Positions 31,267 to 41,241 of a stretch of 52,578 nt of DNA are shown here, piece after piece. The position numbers and the translations under genes were made by a program. The notes under the pieces are model-generated. The model was not told the origin of the DNA and made no database searches. It saw only the letters and a list, made by a program, of their open reading frames with translations. The stretch lies in contig WQYP01000009.1 of NCBI GenBank assembly GCA_009781185.1, positions 1 to 52,578 on the forward strand. Direction: 5' to 3'. This DNA is from Phycisphaerales bacterium. Its GTDB lineage: Bacteria; Planctomycetota; Phycisphaerae; WQYP01. Numbering within the stretch: position 1 is the first letter of the stretch; each line of letters opens with the position of its first letter.

Positions 31267-34200
31267 ATGCCTAAACGCACAGACATCCATTCTGTCCTGA
31301 TCATCGGTTCCGGTCCCATCGTGATCGGCCAGGGCTGCGAATTCGACTACGCCGGCACGCAAGCCTGCAAAGCCCTCAAGGCCGAAGGCTACCGCGTGAT
31401 CCTCGTCAACTCGAATCCCGCCACCATCATGACCGACCCCGAGATGGCCGACCGCACTTACATCGAGCCGATCACCGTCGAAGCCGTCACCAAGATCATC
31501 GAAAAGGAACGTCCCGACGCCCTGCTGCCGAACCTTGGCGGCCAGACCGGCCTCAACACCGCCATGGCCCTCGCCGACGCCGGCATCCTCTCCAAATACA
31601 ACGTCAAGCTCATCGGCGCCAACCGGGACGCCATCCGCCGCGGCGAAGACCGCAAGGCCTTCAAGGACCTCATGGAATCCATCGGTCTCAAGTGCCCCAG
31701 GGCCGGACTCGCCCACTCCATGGAAGAGGCCCGCGAAGTCGTCAAAATCACAGGACTCCCCTGCATCATCCGTCCCTCCTTCACCCTCGGCGGCACCGGC
31801 TCCGGCATCGCTTACAACATGGAAGAATTCGAAGTCCTCGCCGCCCGCGGACTCGACGCCTCCATGACCACCGAAATCCAGATCGACCAGTCGCTCCTGG
31901 GCTGGAAGGAGCTCGAATTCGAGGTGATGCGAGACAAAGCCGACAACGCCGTGATCATCTGCTCGATCGAAAACTTCGACCCGATGGGCGTCCACACCGG
32001 CGACTCGATCACCATCGCCCCCGCCCAAACACTCACCGACAAAGAAATCCAAAAAATGCGTGACGGTACCATCGCCATCATCCGCGCCGTCGGCGTCGAG
32101 TCCGGCGGCTCCAACATCCAATTCGCCAGCAACCCCGACACCGGCGAACTGATCGTCATCGAAATGAACCCCCGCGTCTCCCGTTCCTCCGCCCTTGCCT
32201 CCAAAGCTACCGGATTCCCCATCGCCAAGCTTGCCGCCAAGCTCGCCGTCGGCTACACGCTCGACGAACTGCCTAACGACATCACCAAAAACACCTCTGC
32301 CTGTTTCGAGCCGGCCATCGACTACGTTGTCGCAAAGATTCCGCGATGGACGTTCGAGAAGTTCCCGGACGCCGACGAAACGCTGACCACGCAGATGAAG
32401 TCTGTTGGCGAAGCGATGTCCATCGGCCGCACCTTCAAGGAAGCCTTCCAAAAAGGCATCCGCTCCATGGAAGTCAAGCGTTTCGGCCTCGGCCTCGACA
32501 AGATCGACAAATGGTGGAAAGCGGAAAAAACTCGAAACTCGAAACTCGAAACTCGAAACTCCGACAAGCCCGCCAAAACCCTCGGCGATCGCGGTAGCGA
32601 CATGATGCGAAGAAAAGCCGAAGAAGAAGCCGCCTCCGTCTGGCCGATCCCGACGGAAAAGATCGACCGCAAGCTCTCCATTCCCTCGCAAGGCCGAATT
32701 TACTACATCCGCTACGCCCTCAAGCTCGGCTACACCATCGACCAGATTTTCCAACTCTCCAAAATCGACAAATGGTTCCTCATGCAGATCAAACAACTTG
32801 TCGATTTCGAAAACGATCTCATCGCCGGCAAGAGCGATCCCGCCGTGCTTCGCCAGGCCAAAGAACTCGGCTACTCCGACGTCCAGATCGCCACCGCCTG
32901 GGACATGAAGCCCCTCGACGTTCGCGCCCTTCGCAAAAAGCACGGCATCGAACCCGTCTACAAACTCGTCGATACCTGCGCCGCGGAAGCCGAAGCCGTC
33001 ACCCCCTATTACTATTCCGCCTACGAAGCACCCTCGCAAAAACTCAACGAGAAGGGAGAGGAACTCGAAACCGTCCCCACCGACGACGAAATCCGCGTCT
33101 CCCCCAAAAAGAAAATCATCATCCTCGGCGGCGGTCCCAATCGCATCGGGCAAGGCATCGAGTTCGATTACTGCTGCGTCCAGGCCGCCTTCGCCGCACG
33201 CGAACTTGGCTTCGAATCCGTCATGATCAACTCCAACCCCGAGACCGTCTCCACCGATTACGACACCTCCGACATGCTCTTCTTCGAGCCGCTCACCCAG
33301 GAAGACGTCCTCAACATCGTCGAACGCCTCAACGGCAAACCCCTGCTTGAAACTCGAAACTCGAAACTCGAAACTCGAAACTCCCCCGGCCTTGTCGCCG
33401 GTGTCATCGTCCAATTCGGCGGCCAAACCCCCCTCAACCTCGCCCGCGGTCTCAAAGACTACGGCGTCCCCATCATCGGCACCTCCGTCGAGTCCATTGA
33501 AACCGCTGAAGACCGCGACCTCTTCAACAAGCTCGTCAAAAAGCTCGGATTCAAACAACCCGAAGGCGGCATCGCACACTCCGCCGAAGAAGCACGCGTC
33601 GTCGCCGCCAAAATCGGATATCCCGTGCTCGTTCGCCCCAGTTTCGTCCTCGGCGGCCGCGCCATGGAAATCGTCTCCAACGAAGATCAGCTCAATTACT
33701 ACATCCAACACGCCGTCGAAGTCGCCGACGAACATCCCGTGCTCATCGACCGCTTCCTCGGCGAAGCGACCGAAATGGACGTCGACTGCATCGGCGATGG
33801 CACCGACTTCATCGTCTGCGGACTCATGGAGCACATCGAAGAAGCCGGCATCCATTCCGGCGACTCCGCCTGCTCACTCCCCCCATACTCGCTCCCAAAG
33901 AAAATCCTCGCCGAAGTCCGACGCATCGCGCTGACGCTGGCGAAGGAACTCAAAGTCCGCGGCCTCATGAACGTCCAGTTCGCCATCAAAGATGGCGAAG
34001 TCTACATCCTCGAAGTCAACCCACGCGCCTCACGCACCGTCCCCTTCGTCAGCAAAGCCACCGGCGTCTCCTGGGCCAGAATCGCCGCGAAAGTCATGAT
34101 GGGCAAAACCCTCAAAGAGCTCGGCGTCACCGGCGAAGTCGTACCAACCACGCACGTCGCCGTCAAAGAATCCGTCTTCCCCTTCGCCAAATTCCCCGGC

Positions 34201-34731
34201 GTCGACGTCATCCTCGGACCCGAAATGCGCTCCACCGGCGAAGTCATGGGACTCGACAAATCCTTCCCCGTCGCCTTCGCCAAAAGCCAAATGGCCGCAG
34301 GCGGATCGCTCCCTACCTCCGGCACCATCTACATCTCCGTCCGAGACACCGACAAAAAAAGCATCATTCCCGTCGCCAAAAAACTCTGTGACCTGGGCTT
34401 CAAACTCATCGCTACCACCGGCACTCACGAAATCCTCCGCGACGCCGGCATCACCGCCGAACGGATCAACAAAATCAAGGAAGGCCGCCCCAACATCATC
34501 GACGCCATCAAAAACAAGCAAGTCGACCTGCTGATCAACACCCCCACAACGAAAGGCCCAAAGACCGACGAAGGGCAAATCCGCGCCGCCGCCGTGATCC
34601 ACAAAATTCCCATCATCACCACAATGACCGCCGCCAAAGCCGCCGCCGACGCAATCGCCAGCCTAAAAGCCGACGAATGGACCGTTCATCCGCTGCAGGA
34701 ATACTACGCATCCTCCCCCTCCGCAAAATGA
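31267..34731 (+). CDS. carB: Carbamoyl-phosphate synthase large subunit with two repeat insertions
   Basis: 1154 residues, about 80 more than usual. It makes carbamoyl phosphate for pyrimidines and arginine. First half: [59 protein letters not shown]. Second half: [60 protein letters not shown]. The MGS-like allosteric domain is at the C-terminus (about 1010-1154). Two heptanucleotide arrays add [11 protein letters not shown] at about residues 421-432 (end of the first synthetase unit) and [12 protein letters not shown] at about 695-706 (before the strand [11 protein letters not shown]). Both are in frame. No small subunit carA is adjacent. Catalytic motifs appear intact. Confidence 0.95.
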   Translation: MPKRTDIHSVLIIGSGPIVIGQGCEFDYAGTQACKALKAEGYRVILVNSNPATIMTDPEMADRTYIEPITVEAVTKIIEKERPDALLPNLGGQTGLNTAMALADAGILSKYNVKLIGANRDAIRRGEDRKAFKDLMESIGLKCPRAGLAHSMEEAREVVKITGLPCIIRPSFTLGGTGSGIAYNMEEFEVLAARGLDASMTTEIQIDQSLLGWKELEFEVMRDKADNAVIICSIENFDPMGVHTGDSITIAPAQTLTDKEIQKMRDGTIAIIRAVGVESGGSNIQFASNPDTGELIVIEMNPRVSRSSALASKATGFPIAKLAAKLAVGYTLDELPNDITKNTSACFEPAIDYVVAKIPRWTFEKFPDADETLTTQMKSVGEAMSIGRTFKEAFQKGIRSMEVKRFGLGLDKIDKWWKAEKTRNSKLETRNSDKPAKTLGDRGSDMMRRKAEEEAASVWPIPTEKIDRKLSIPSQGRIYYIRYALKLGYTIDQIFQLSKIDKWFLMQIKQLVDFENDLIAGKSDPAVLRQAKELGYSDVQIATAWDMKPLDVRALRKKHGIEPVYKLVDTCAAEAEAVTPYYYSAYEAPSQKLNEKGEELETVPTDDEIRVSPKKKIIILGGGPNRIGQGIEFDYCCVQAAFAARELGFESVMINSNPETVSTDYDTSDMLFFEPLTQEDVLNIVERLNGKPLLETRNSKLETRNSPGLVAGVIVQFGGQTPLNLARGLKDYGVPIIGTSVESIETAEDRDLFNKLVKKLGFKQPEGGIAHSAEEARVVAAKIGYPVLVRPSFVLGGRAMEIVSNEDQLNYYIQHAVEVADEHPVLIDRFLGEATEMDVDCIGDGTDFIVCGLMEHIEEAGIHSGDSACSLPPYSLPKKILAEVRRIALTLAKELKVRGLMNVQFAIKDGEVYILEVNPRASRTVPFVSKATGVSWARIAAKVMMGKTLKELGVTGEVVPTTHVAVKESVFPFAKFPGVDVILGPEMRSTGEVMGLDKSFPVAFAKSQMAAGGSLPTSGTIYISVRDTDKKSIIPVAKKLCDLGFKLIATTGTHEILRDAGITAERINKIKEGRPNIIDAIKNKQVDLLINTPTTKGPKTDEGQIRAAAVIHKIPIITTMTAAKAAADAIASLKADEWTVHPLQEYYASSPSAK
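32530..32562. repeat. Heptanucleotide tandem array inside carB (first)
   Basis: About 4.7 units of ACTCGAA in a row. Because 3 units are 21 nt, the reading frame yields a heptapeptide repeat (KLETRNS). Related arrays lie at 33349, 36281 and 51865. Confidence 0.95.
33349..33384. repeat. Heptanucleotide tandem array inside carB (second)
   Basis: About five units of GAAACTC, the same heptamer and the same reading frame as the array at 32530, giving [12 protein letters not shown] in the protein. Confidence 0.95.
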
Positions 34732-34734
34732 GTA

Positions 34735-34791
34735 CGGAGTTCACGCTTCAGCGTGTCATGCCATTGGCCGCATGGTAATGCGGGGCTTTGC
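34735..34791. repeat. Two palindromic repeats in the gap after carB
   Basis: CGGAGTTCACGCTTCAGCGT and GTC (34735-34757) is the inverse complement type of the repeat at 21024. GCCGCATGGTAATGCGGGGC (34768-34787) is a relative of the terminator hairpin at 52412-52435. They fill most of the 113-bp gap between carB and the convergent sulfatase gene and may terminate carB. Confidence 0.65.
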
Positions 34792-34844
34792 CTCGAATCG
34801 GGAGGTTATTTTGGACTTGTTCCTTCGTGCCATTGGGGCACGCC

Positions 34845-36275
34845 CTATCCCCGTGCCCCTCGTAGAACGACACGATCCTTCGTCCAGTGATCGCGATACC
34901 ACGTGCACGCTTCAAACGTATCGTTAAGTTCCGCCATCTTCGTCTTGAGCATCCCGCGAAACTTTTCCAGCACCGGCAACGCAAACGCCTCTCCCGCAAG
35001 ATTCTTCATTTGCAGTGGATCGCTGCTGCGATCGAAAAGCCGTTCCGAACCATCCCGCCGAAAGATCGCATACGTATACCGCTCATCTCGCATCGCGCGC
35101 CATTCATGTCCGTCGATCCAATCTGCGCACGCTCCGGTATTCTGCAGCAGAGCAACTTCCGGCTCCCCCCCTCCCGGCCTGCCCAACGCACACCGCGACA
35201 AATCCATCCCCTCCACGCTCTCCGGAATCGGCAACCCCAGCAGCCCCAGCACCGTCGGCATAATATCCGGCGTATTCAACAAAACATCACTCACCCCCGC
35301 CGGAATCATCCCCGGCCGCCGCATCAAAAACGGCACACGAATCGCCTCCTCATAAAAAATATTTTTCCCGCGCCTGCCATGCGACCCGAACATCTCCCCA
35401 TGATCCGACGTGAACACCAGCAGCGTCTCTTCCCCAATCCCCGCCTCGTCAATCGCGCGCACCAACCGCCCGATATTGTCATCCAGGTTCGCCACCATCG
35501 CATAATAAATCGCCAGCGACTCCAGAATCCTTTCCCGCATCCCCGGCTTGAATCGCCCCCACTGATCCGCATACGGATCGTCCAACTCACTGTAATTCCC
35601 AGGCAACGAAAACTTCACATGCCTAAACATGTCGCCATATTGCTTCGGCACATTGTCCCACGTCCACGGATCATGCGGCGTCCCGATCGACAAAAACATC
35701 GCCAACGGCTTATCCGCCCCCCCCCCTTTTCCCGCCACATGCCGCCGAATGCGATCAATCGCCATATCCGTCTGCGCATCCGGCTCATACACCCCCTCCC
35801 CTCCCCACGGCATTTTCACGCACGCATCCCCACAATAACTCGACCCGTAATAATCATGATTAAAATTATACGCTGCCCAGAATCCATCGAACCCCAGCCG
35901 ATACGGCCCCGGCGGAATGCACCCATTCTTCGCAACCTCATGCCCTCCGAGCCGATTCGACCACAAATGCCACTTACCAATATATGCCGTTTCGTACCCA
36001 TTTTCCGTCAGCACATGCCCGATGCATCGCTGATTAGGATTCGCCCGGATCTCATTAATCACCATGCCCGTACTGGTGGTGTATTTCCCGGTGAACAGCG
36101 AAATGCGGTACGCCGCGCACACCGGCGTCGCCGAAACCGCCTGCCGAAAATTCATCCCGCTTGCCGCCAACGCATCAATATGCGCCGTCCTCGCCACCCG
36201 ATTCCCAGCAAGCCCGCAATGCTGGTAGCCTAACTCGTCGGCGAACACATAAATTAAATTCGGACGTTTACTCAT
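34845..36275 (-). CDS. Type I sulfatase (arylsulfatase A family)
   Basis: 476 residues. The N-terminus is PNLIYVFADELGYQHCG, with the metal-binding Asp region of the alkaline-phosphatase fold. The modification site is TPVCAAYRISLFTGKY: a Cys with Ala in place of the usual Pro (C-x-A-x-R), still a form accepted for conversion to formylglycine. Further metal-site motifs: YIGKWHLW and LVFTSDHGEMFGSHG. No signal peptide is visible, unlike most secreted planctomycete sulfatases, so its location is uncertain. It releases sulfate from sulfated sugars or steroids; here, with the GH2 enzyme upstream on the same strand, a sulfated polysaccharide is likely. A G10 tract on the coding strand (35717-35726 as C10) encodes three glycines. 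Confidence 0.9.
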   Translation of the reverse strand: MSKRPNLIYVFADELGYQHCGLAGNRVARTAHIDALAASGMNFRQAVSATPVCAAYRISLFTGKYTTSTGMVINEIRANPNQRCIGHVLTENGYETAYIGKWHLWSNRLGGHEVAKNGCIPPGPYRLGFDGFWAAYNFNHDYYGSSYCGDACVKMPWGGEGVYEPDAQTDMAIDRIRRHVAGKGGGADKPLAMFLSIGTPHDPWTWDNVPKQYGDMFRHVKFSLPGNYSELDDPYADQWGRFKPGMRERILESLAIYYAMVANLDDNIGRLVRAIDEAGIGEETLLVFTSDHGEMFGSHGRRGKNIFYEEAIRVPFLMRRPGMIPAGVSDVLLNTPDIMPTVLGLLGLPIPESVEGMDLSRCALGRPGGGEPEVALLQNTGACADWIDGHEWRAMRDERYTYAIFRRDGSERLFDRSSDPLQMKNLAGEAFALPVLEKFRGMLKTKMAELNDTFEACTWYRDHWTKDRVVLRGARG

Positions 36276-36280
36276 TTCTA

Positions 36281-36330
36281 AGTTTCCAGTTTCGAGTTTC
36301 GAGTTCCACCCCGCGAAGCGGGGTCGCTAC
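36281..36330. repeat. Tandem array followed by GACCCCGC palindrome
   Basis: AGTTTCCAGTTTCGAGTTTC and GAGTT (36281-36306) is the inverse complement of the carB heptamer family. It is followed directly by CACCCCGCGAAGCGGGGTCG (36308-36327). The pair fills the gap between the GH2 gene stop and the sulfatase start. Confidence 0.85.
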
Positions 36331-36342
36331 GATTGTCCACGT

Positions 36343-38253
36343 TTATCCGTGTGCATCCGCGGCTAATTTCCGTAACCCCGACGCGGCATTTTCGTGTGTT
36401 CGCGGATTCTCCCGCCGCGACGGATCTGTCAGCTCAATCGCCGCCACGCGAACCTGCGCCATGCGAATCCGCTCCATATCAAACTTACTCCGGCGATCGA
36501 ACGTATAAATCCCATTCTGCTCCTGGAACACATCCGTCAACTGCGTATAGCAATACCCAAACAGCATCGGATTCTCCAACTGCACCGCACACTGGCGTTC
36601 GAAGCGATCGTGAAACTCCTCCAGCGTCCGCGGCCTCTCCCCGTACCCCCACGACGCCGCACTCTCAGCCTCCGCCGGATTCCACGCTATTCCCCCAAAC
36701 TCACTGTTAAAAAACGGCTGCCCGCGATACGCAATCGACGTCGTCGGCACCGCCGCTTTCATGTTATCATTCGTGTAGACCTTACCCTCCTTAATCATAT
36801 CCATATCTTTCTTCAGCTGATCCGGATCCATCTCGTAATTATGGCAATCCCACACATCGCTCTCCTGCACACGATGCGCATACCCCGAAACATCCAGCAC
36901 CGGCCGCGTCGGATCCATCGCCTTGGCCGCCAAAAACATCGCCAGAATCGTGTCATCCAACGGCGTAATACGATCATGCACATGTCCACGCGACTCATTC
37001 ATCCCGCACCATCCCACGATGCACGGGTGCGAGTAATCCCGCTGCAGCGCCTCGAGCCACTGCGCCACAAAGCTCGGCGTTCCCCCGCGATGGTGATACC
37101 GCTGATCTTCCCCCTTGACCAGCCCCCAATCCCCAAATTCGCCCCAGCACAGATACCCCATCCGATCCGCGTGATACAGGAACCGTTCCTCAAAAACTTT
37201 CTGATGCAGTCGAGCCCCGTTGAACCCCGCCTTGATCGCCAATTCGATATCCACAATCAGCGCCTCATCACTGGGCGCCGTCATGATTCCGCTGGGATAA
37301 AACCCCTGATCCAGCACCAGCCGCTGAAACACGATTTTCCCATTGATTTTGACCGCCTTACCATCAATCGCCACGCTTCGTAGCCCGGCATAACTCGTCG
37401 CCTGATCGACCACTTTCCCATTTACATCAATCAATTCGATCGCCAGGTCATACAGGTGTCCCTTGCCCACTTCCCACAATTTCCGCCGATCCGCCGGGAT
37501 CATCAGATCGACATGCGGCGAGAAATCCGCATCCGCCGCAACCTCCGCCGTGCACACCACTCCCGCCGCATCGCTCGCCGTCACCTTCACCCGCATCCCC
37601 TTCGTCCCCCCTTCCCCTAAATTCGCCCCCAACAGCGGCAGATCAATATGAAACGCCCCATTCGCCACATCCGGCGTAATCCGAGGCCGCCCCAGCGACA
37701 CCATCGGCACTGGCTCCATCCACACCGTCTGCCATATCCCCGTCGTTCGTGTATACAAACATCCATAGTTCCCATGCTGTTCCGACTGCTTCCCCCGCGG
37801 CTGACGCTCCGTCGCATCGTCCCTCGCCCTCACCACGATCACAACCTTTTCCCCCGCCTTCGCCACCCCGCACAAATCACACGTAAACGGCGTAAACCCG
37901 CCCCGATGCCGATACACCTCCGTCCCATTCACCCACACCGTCGCGTCATAATCCACTGCCCCGAAATGCAGCAGCACCCGCTTCCCCGCCCATGTCCCAG
38001 GAATCTCCACTTCACGCCGATACCAGACCGCATTCAAAAAATCCGTATTCCCAATCCCCGACAGCGCCGACTCCGGACAAAACGGCACCGTAATCTTCCC
38101 CTTAAGCCTCCGTTCCAGCAGTCCCCGCTCCAGCCCGCTATCCCCCTGATCAATCTCAAATTCCCACACCCCATTCAAGCACACCCATTCCTTCCGCACA
38201 AACTGCGGCCGAGGATACTCGCTACGAGGAAGGGAAGTAGTTCCTTGACTCAT
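36343..38253 (-). CDS. Glycoside hydrolase family 2 enzyme
   Basis: 636 residues. Sugar-binding domain at the N-terminus (CLNGVWEFEID, TVPFCPESALSGIG, VWYRREVEIP, VLLHFGAVDYDATVWVNG), an immunoglobulin-like middle domain and a TIM barrel. Acid/base: IVGWCGMNESRGH with the Glu after Asn. Nucleophile: FFNSEFGGIAW. This fits beta-galactosidases, beta-glucuronidases or beta-mannosidases; specificity is not readable. No signal peptide, so it probably acts on imported oligosaccharides. It is likely in one transcription unit with the downstream sulfatase on the same strand. The C-terminal residues contain RRENPRTHENAASGL, an irregular tail that may derive from repeat DNA. Confidence 0.88.
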   Translation of the reverse strand: MSQGTTSLPRSEYPRPQFVRKEWVCLNGVWEFEIDQGDSGLERGLLERRLKGKITVPFCPESALSGIGNTDFLNAVWYRREVEIPGTWAGKRVLLHFGAVDYDATVWVNGTEVYRHRGGFTPFTCDLCGVAKAGEKVVIVVRARDDATERQPRGKQSEQHGNYGCLYTRTTGIWQTVWMEPVPMVSLGRPRITPDVANGAFHIDLPLLGANLGEGGTKGMRVKVTASDAAGVVCTAEVAADADFSPHVDLMIPADRRKLWEVGKGHLYDLAIELIDVNGKVVDQATSYAGLRSVAIDGKAVKINGKIVFQRLVLDQGFYPSGIMTAPSDEALIVDIELAIKAGFNGARLHQKVFEERFLYHADRMGYLCWGEFGDWGLVKGEDQRYHHRGGTPSFVAQWLEALQRDYSHPCIVGWCGMNESRGHVHDRITPLDDTILAMFLAAKAMDPTRPVLDVSGYAHRVQESDVWDCHNYEMDPDQLKKDMDMIKEGKVYTNDNMKAAVPTTSIAYRGQPFFNSEFGGIAWNPAEAESAASWGYGERPRTLEEFHDRFERQCAVQLENPMLFGYCYTQLTDVFQEQNGIYTFDRRSKFDMERIRMAQVRVAAIELTDPSRRENPRTHENAASGLRKLAADAHG

Positions 38254-38759
38254 GTCATTTCCTTATTCAAAAACCTGTCTATGCCTGTATAGCGCAACTT
38301 CTCTCTATCCTACCACAATTTCCCGGGCTTGGCTCTCGGCAGAACAAGCAAGCTCGGCAGGGCCAAAAAATGAGATACAATACCGCCATGGCGGAGTTTC
38401 TCGTGATGTGTCTTCTCGCCGACACAGGTGTTGTTTAGATGGCCCGCCCGATTAGTGCTCAGGAAACCGGCGACTAAAACGGCGAGTGGCCGGAGTATAA
38501 GAAATCGAATGCTGCAGGTCTGCGTAGTTCGCAGATTCGTGGCACCCGACGTTAGTCACCAAGTTCCCACCACCCGCCCCTGGTCATTCGTCTATAAGAA
38601 TGGGAGCAACTCGCATGGCCTTAAGGGAGTGCTGGATCACGTGTTCGACTTGTGGGAATATGAATCGCGGTTGTGCCTTGGTAGCGCAAACGTTAGAGCA
38701 TTGAAGAGCAGCCCCTCACGCTCTCTGAGACAGAGCAATTGCATTTGACGATCCGACTG
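38254..38759. other. 506-bp gap without a supported gene; possible structured RNA
   Basis: No ORF here has the character of a real gene. Between about 38515 and 38705 several complementary segments are visible: TCTGCG-TAGTT-CGCAGA near 38518, CATTC-GTCTATAA-GAATG near 38585-38603, ACCAAG near 38558 with CTTGGT near 38678, and TTCCCAC near 38564 with GTGGGAA near 38653. They nest, as in a long imperfect hairpin. I cannot match it to 6S, RNase P, SRP or tmRNA. Confidence 0.35.
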
Positions 38760-40136
38760 TTATTTTGCCTTGAACGCCGCCCATCCCGAGCACCATTGTT
38801 TGTCCATTTCGCTCGCTGAATATCCCTGCAACACCCACATGATTCCTGCATCGCCGGGGTCCAGACATGCGGAGGAATAGTTCGCCCAGTTCACCGCCCG
38901 CACGCCGGGATAGCGGTAATACGTCGTTCCCTTCAACGCACAAACTGCCGGGCCCATCGCTACGTCGGCAAGTCCCTTCAGCATCACGTACACAGAAGGA
39001 TTCTCTGTTTCCGACGTACCGGTACAGCCGATCCCGATGTTTCCCTTTCCGTCCACCACCAGTGCCGGATACAGGTAATCGAGATTAGCATCATCCACGT
39101 ACTGTTCCTGCATCACTTTTCCGTCGCTGATTCGGATTTCGTACCACAGGATTCCGGTTCTGCCTTCTTTTGTTACTTTTGCCGTGTTTGCTGCGAATAC
39201 GCTTCCTTTGTAGGCGAAGAGATTTTCTGTTCGCCGACCGCCGTCGGCTCGCAACTTGATCCCCGGCGAAGGCTGCACGCAATCGACCAGGTGACTTTGC
39301 GCATTGGGCGACAAATACGTTTTGCTTAATTGGATTGTCTGCTTCTCCGAAATCTTCGCCTTCCCGCCCCCCCCCTTCCCATCCCATGTGATCTTGTACA
39401 TGAACAGGTGATCGCAGGTCGGCCCGGAATAACAATCGAAATTCATCAGCACTTCCGCCCCATCCGCCGACTTGTTCGCATCCAGGTCCACACCCACGGC
39501 CATCGGATATTCGATGTTTTCAAATATCTGCAAATTCGCCAGGCTCGGCCCGTTCGCCGCGACCGTGTCGGACTTCGGAATCACATAACAATTCCCACTA
39601 TTATGCAGATCGTTCCCGCCGTTGTGCGCCAGCACGTAAAGACCGTTCCTATCAAAACCGACCTTGACCCCCGGATCCCGCGGCGGCACCGGCAAGGTCA
39701 CGCCCTTCCACGCACCCGTCGGATCGCCCGTCGCACTCACCGCCAGGTAAGTTTTCGTCGTCGGACCGGTCCCCGCCACCATCGCAATCCAACGGTCCGT
39801 CAGCGGATCGTAAATCAGCTTCGGATCGTTGCAATCTTTCTGCGGATCAAACCCCGTTCCTTTTTCCGCCTCCTTTCCCGCACCCACGTGGTTCCAGAAT
39901 TCTCGCAGCGTCATTTGCTGCAGGACCTTCCCCGTTTCCTTCTCATGGACCATCCATCCGCCATCCGTCAACTCTGCCACGTGCTTCAGCCCCACCGCTC
40001 CTGAGAGATCCTGTCCCGGTTTATGCCCAGGCCCGCGATTTCCATCAAAAGCTCTGAGCACCTCCACTTCCGCCGCCATCGCTGCCCCACTCACTGCCAT
40101 GATCACCAATCCCGCCACAAGCATACGCATTTTCAT
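38760..40136 (-). CDS. Secreted protein of unknown function, propeller-like
   Basis: 458 residues with a clear signal (MRMLVAGLVIMAVSGAAMAA). The mature part has NDPKLIYDPLTDRWIAMVAG, YLAVSATGDPTGAWKGV and FDRNGLYVLAHN, a pattern seen in secreted BNR-like beta-propellers where each blade describes a strand-turn unit. Ten or so cysteines suggest disulfides. No catalytic motif recognised. A G9 tract on the coding strand (39367-39375 as C9) encodes GKGGGGKAK. It is divergent from etfB. Confidence 0.6.
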   Translation of the reverse strand: MKMRMLVAGLVIMAVSGAAMAAEVEVLRAFDGNRGPGHKPGQDLSGAVGLKHVAELTDGGWMVHEKETGKVLQQMTLREFWNHVGAGKEAEKGTGFDPQKDCNDPKLIYDPLTDRWIAMVAGTGPTTKTYLAVSATGDPTGAWKGVTLPVPPRDPGVKVGFDRNGLYVLAHNGGNDLHNSGNCYVIPKSDTVAANGPSLANLQIFENIEYPMAVGVDLDANKSADGAEVLMNFDCYSGPTCDHLFMYKITWDGKGGGGKAKISEKQTIQLSKTYLSPNAQSHLVDCVQPSPGIKLRADGGRRTENLFAYKGSVFAANTAKVTKEGRTGILWYEIRISDGKVMQEQYVDDANLDYLYPALVVDGKGNIGIGCTGTSETENPSVYVMLKGLADVAMGPAVCALKGTTYYRYPGVRAVNWANYSSACLDPGDAGIMWVLQGYSASEMDKQWCSGWAAFKAK

Positions 40137-40231
40137 GTGTCACCCCTTGATTTTCCCGATCGAGTTCCAGCCCGTGACCGCCGCGAGCCGGTTCTTTTAT
40201 AATAACGAATACGGCGAAGAAAGATTTCGCC

Positions 40232-40260
40232 TTGACTGGGAGAAGCGGCGTTAGTACAAG
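40232..40260 (+). promoter_or_regulatory. Promoter candidate for etfB operon
   Basis: TTGACT (40232-40237) and TACAAG (40255-40260) with a 17-nt spacer, about 65 nt before the GTG at 40327. The -35 match is good and the -10 weak. Confidence 0.4.
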
Positions 40261-40326
40261 GGTGTGTTTCACGAGGCGGACACGCGCGGCGTGATCCGGC
40301 TTTGCGTTGACTTATGGAGTACCACC

Positions 40327-41241
40327 GTGGGCTATGAACTGATAGTCTGCGTGAAACAGGTCCCGGACACCGCCAACATCACCGGCGAGGCGATGAAGGC
40401 CGACGGAACCGTGAACCGCGGAGCTCTCTCGGCAATTTTCAATCCGGAAGACCTCCACGCACTGGAGGCGGCTCTGGAGATGCGCGAGCGTTATGGCGGA
40501 CGCGTCACCGTGATCACAATGGGACCGCTGGGGGCTTGCGAGGTGCTGCGGGAATGTCTGTATCGCGGTGCGGATCGGGCGATCATCGTGAACGATCGAC
40601 GCGCTGCTGCCAGTGATACGCTTGCCACCAGTTACATTCTTTCACAAGCTGTCCGGAAAATCGGTAAGTTTGACGCGGTGTTCTGCGGACGTCAGGCCAT
40701 TGACGGCGACACCGCGCAAGTCGGCCCGCAGATGGCGGAGAAACTGGGCCTCCCGCAAATCACTTACTTGGAACAGCTCATTGAAGTAAATGGGCGCAAC
40801 ATTCGCGTTCGACGGAATGTCGGCAACGGCTGGGAAATCATCGAGTCGCCGTTGCCGGCGCTCTTTACGGTGATCGACACGGCGAACAAACCGCGATCCG
40901 CGGCGGCGAAGCTCACCATGCGATATAAACGAGCAAAATGCATCGGCGACATCACCGCGCAGGTCGGCAAAGAGATGCCTGACGCGTCGGACACCGACAA
41001 GCAGGCCGAGGCCGGCAGACGTCTGGAAAGTCTGCAAAAGCTCGGCGCCGTCATCGAACAATGGAACCTCGACGACATACAGGCCGATCTGGCGTGGTGC
41101 GGCGTCAGCGGATCGCCCACGAAAGTGCAGCGGGTACAGTCGATTGTGCTGACCAAGCAGGGCTTCACTGCCGTGGAACCCAGCGAGGAAGGCGTCGGAA
41201 AAATGATCCACGAACTGATCGTCGATCGAACTCTCGGGTAG
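40327..41241 (+). CDS. etfB: Electron transfer flavoprotein beta subunit
   Basis: 304 residues from GTG 40327, which has GGAG at 40316-40319; the open frame begins at 40264. Motifs: YELIVCVKQVPDTANI at the start, INPEDLHALEAAL-type segment (FNPEDLHALEAALEMRE), VTVITMGP, LYRGADRAIIV, and FCGRQAIDGDTAQVGPQMAE for AMP or FAD binding. It is longer than human-type ETF-beta because of a C-terminal extension. The presence of the DGDTAQVGP loop is shared by both classical and bifurcating ETFs, so the class is not settled. The stop codon lies in a 14-bp tandem repeat (CTCGGGTAGCGATT). Confidence 0.92.
   Translation: MGYELIVCVKQVPDTANITGEAMKADGTVNRGALSAIFNPEDLHALEAALEMRERYGGRVTVITMGPLGACEVLRECLYRGADRAIIVNDRRAAASDTLATSYILSQAVRKIGKFDAVFCGRQAIDGDTAQVGPQMAEKLGLPQITYLEQLIEVNGRNIRVRRNVGNGWEIIESPLPALFTVIDTANKPRSAAAKLTMRYKRAKCIGDITAQVGKEMPDASDTDKQAEAGRRLESLQKLGAVIEQWNLDDIQADLAWCGVSGSPTKVQRVQSIVLTKQGFTAVEPSEEGVGKMIHELIVDRTLG

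Noticed and set aside
31252..33855. 867-residue open frame antisense to carB
   Set aside because: carB on the other strand has full family motifs. The antisense frame is a product of high GC and codon bias (Gly-, Asp- and Val-rich translation with no domain).
34887..36233. 448-residue + strand frame opposite the first sulfatase
   Set aside because: Arg/Pro/His-rich shadow without any fold-like pattern.
36394..37383. 329-residue + strand frame opposite the GH2 gene
   Set aside because: Shadow frame; the GH2 motifs are on the minus strand.
38640..38705. tRNA-like string (GGTAGCGCAAACGTTAGAGC)
   Set aside because: Resembles a D-arm by eye, but no acceptor stem, anticodon arm or T-loop can be fitted around it.
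38428..38748. 106-residue + strand frame in the gap between GH2 and the secreted protein
   Set aside because: No Shine-Dalgarno sequence, irregular composition, and it overlaps the complementary segments that suggest RNA structure instead.
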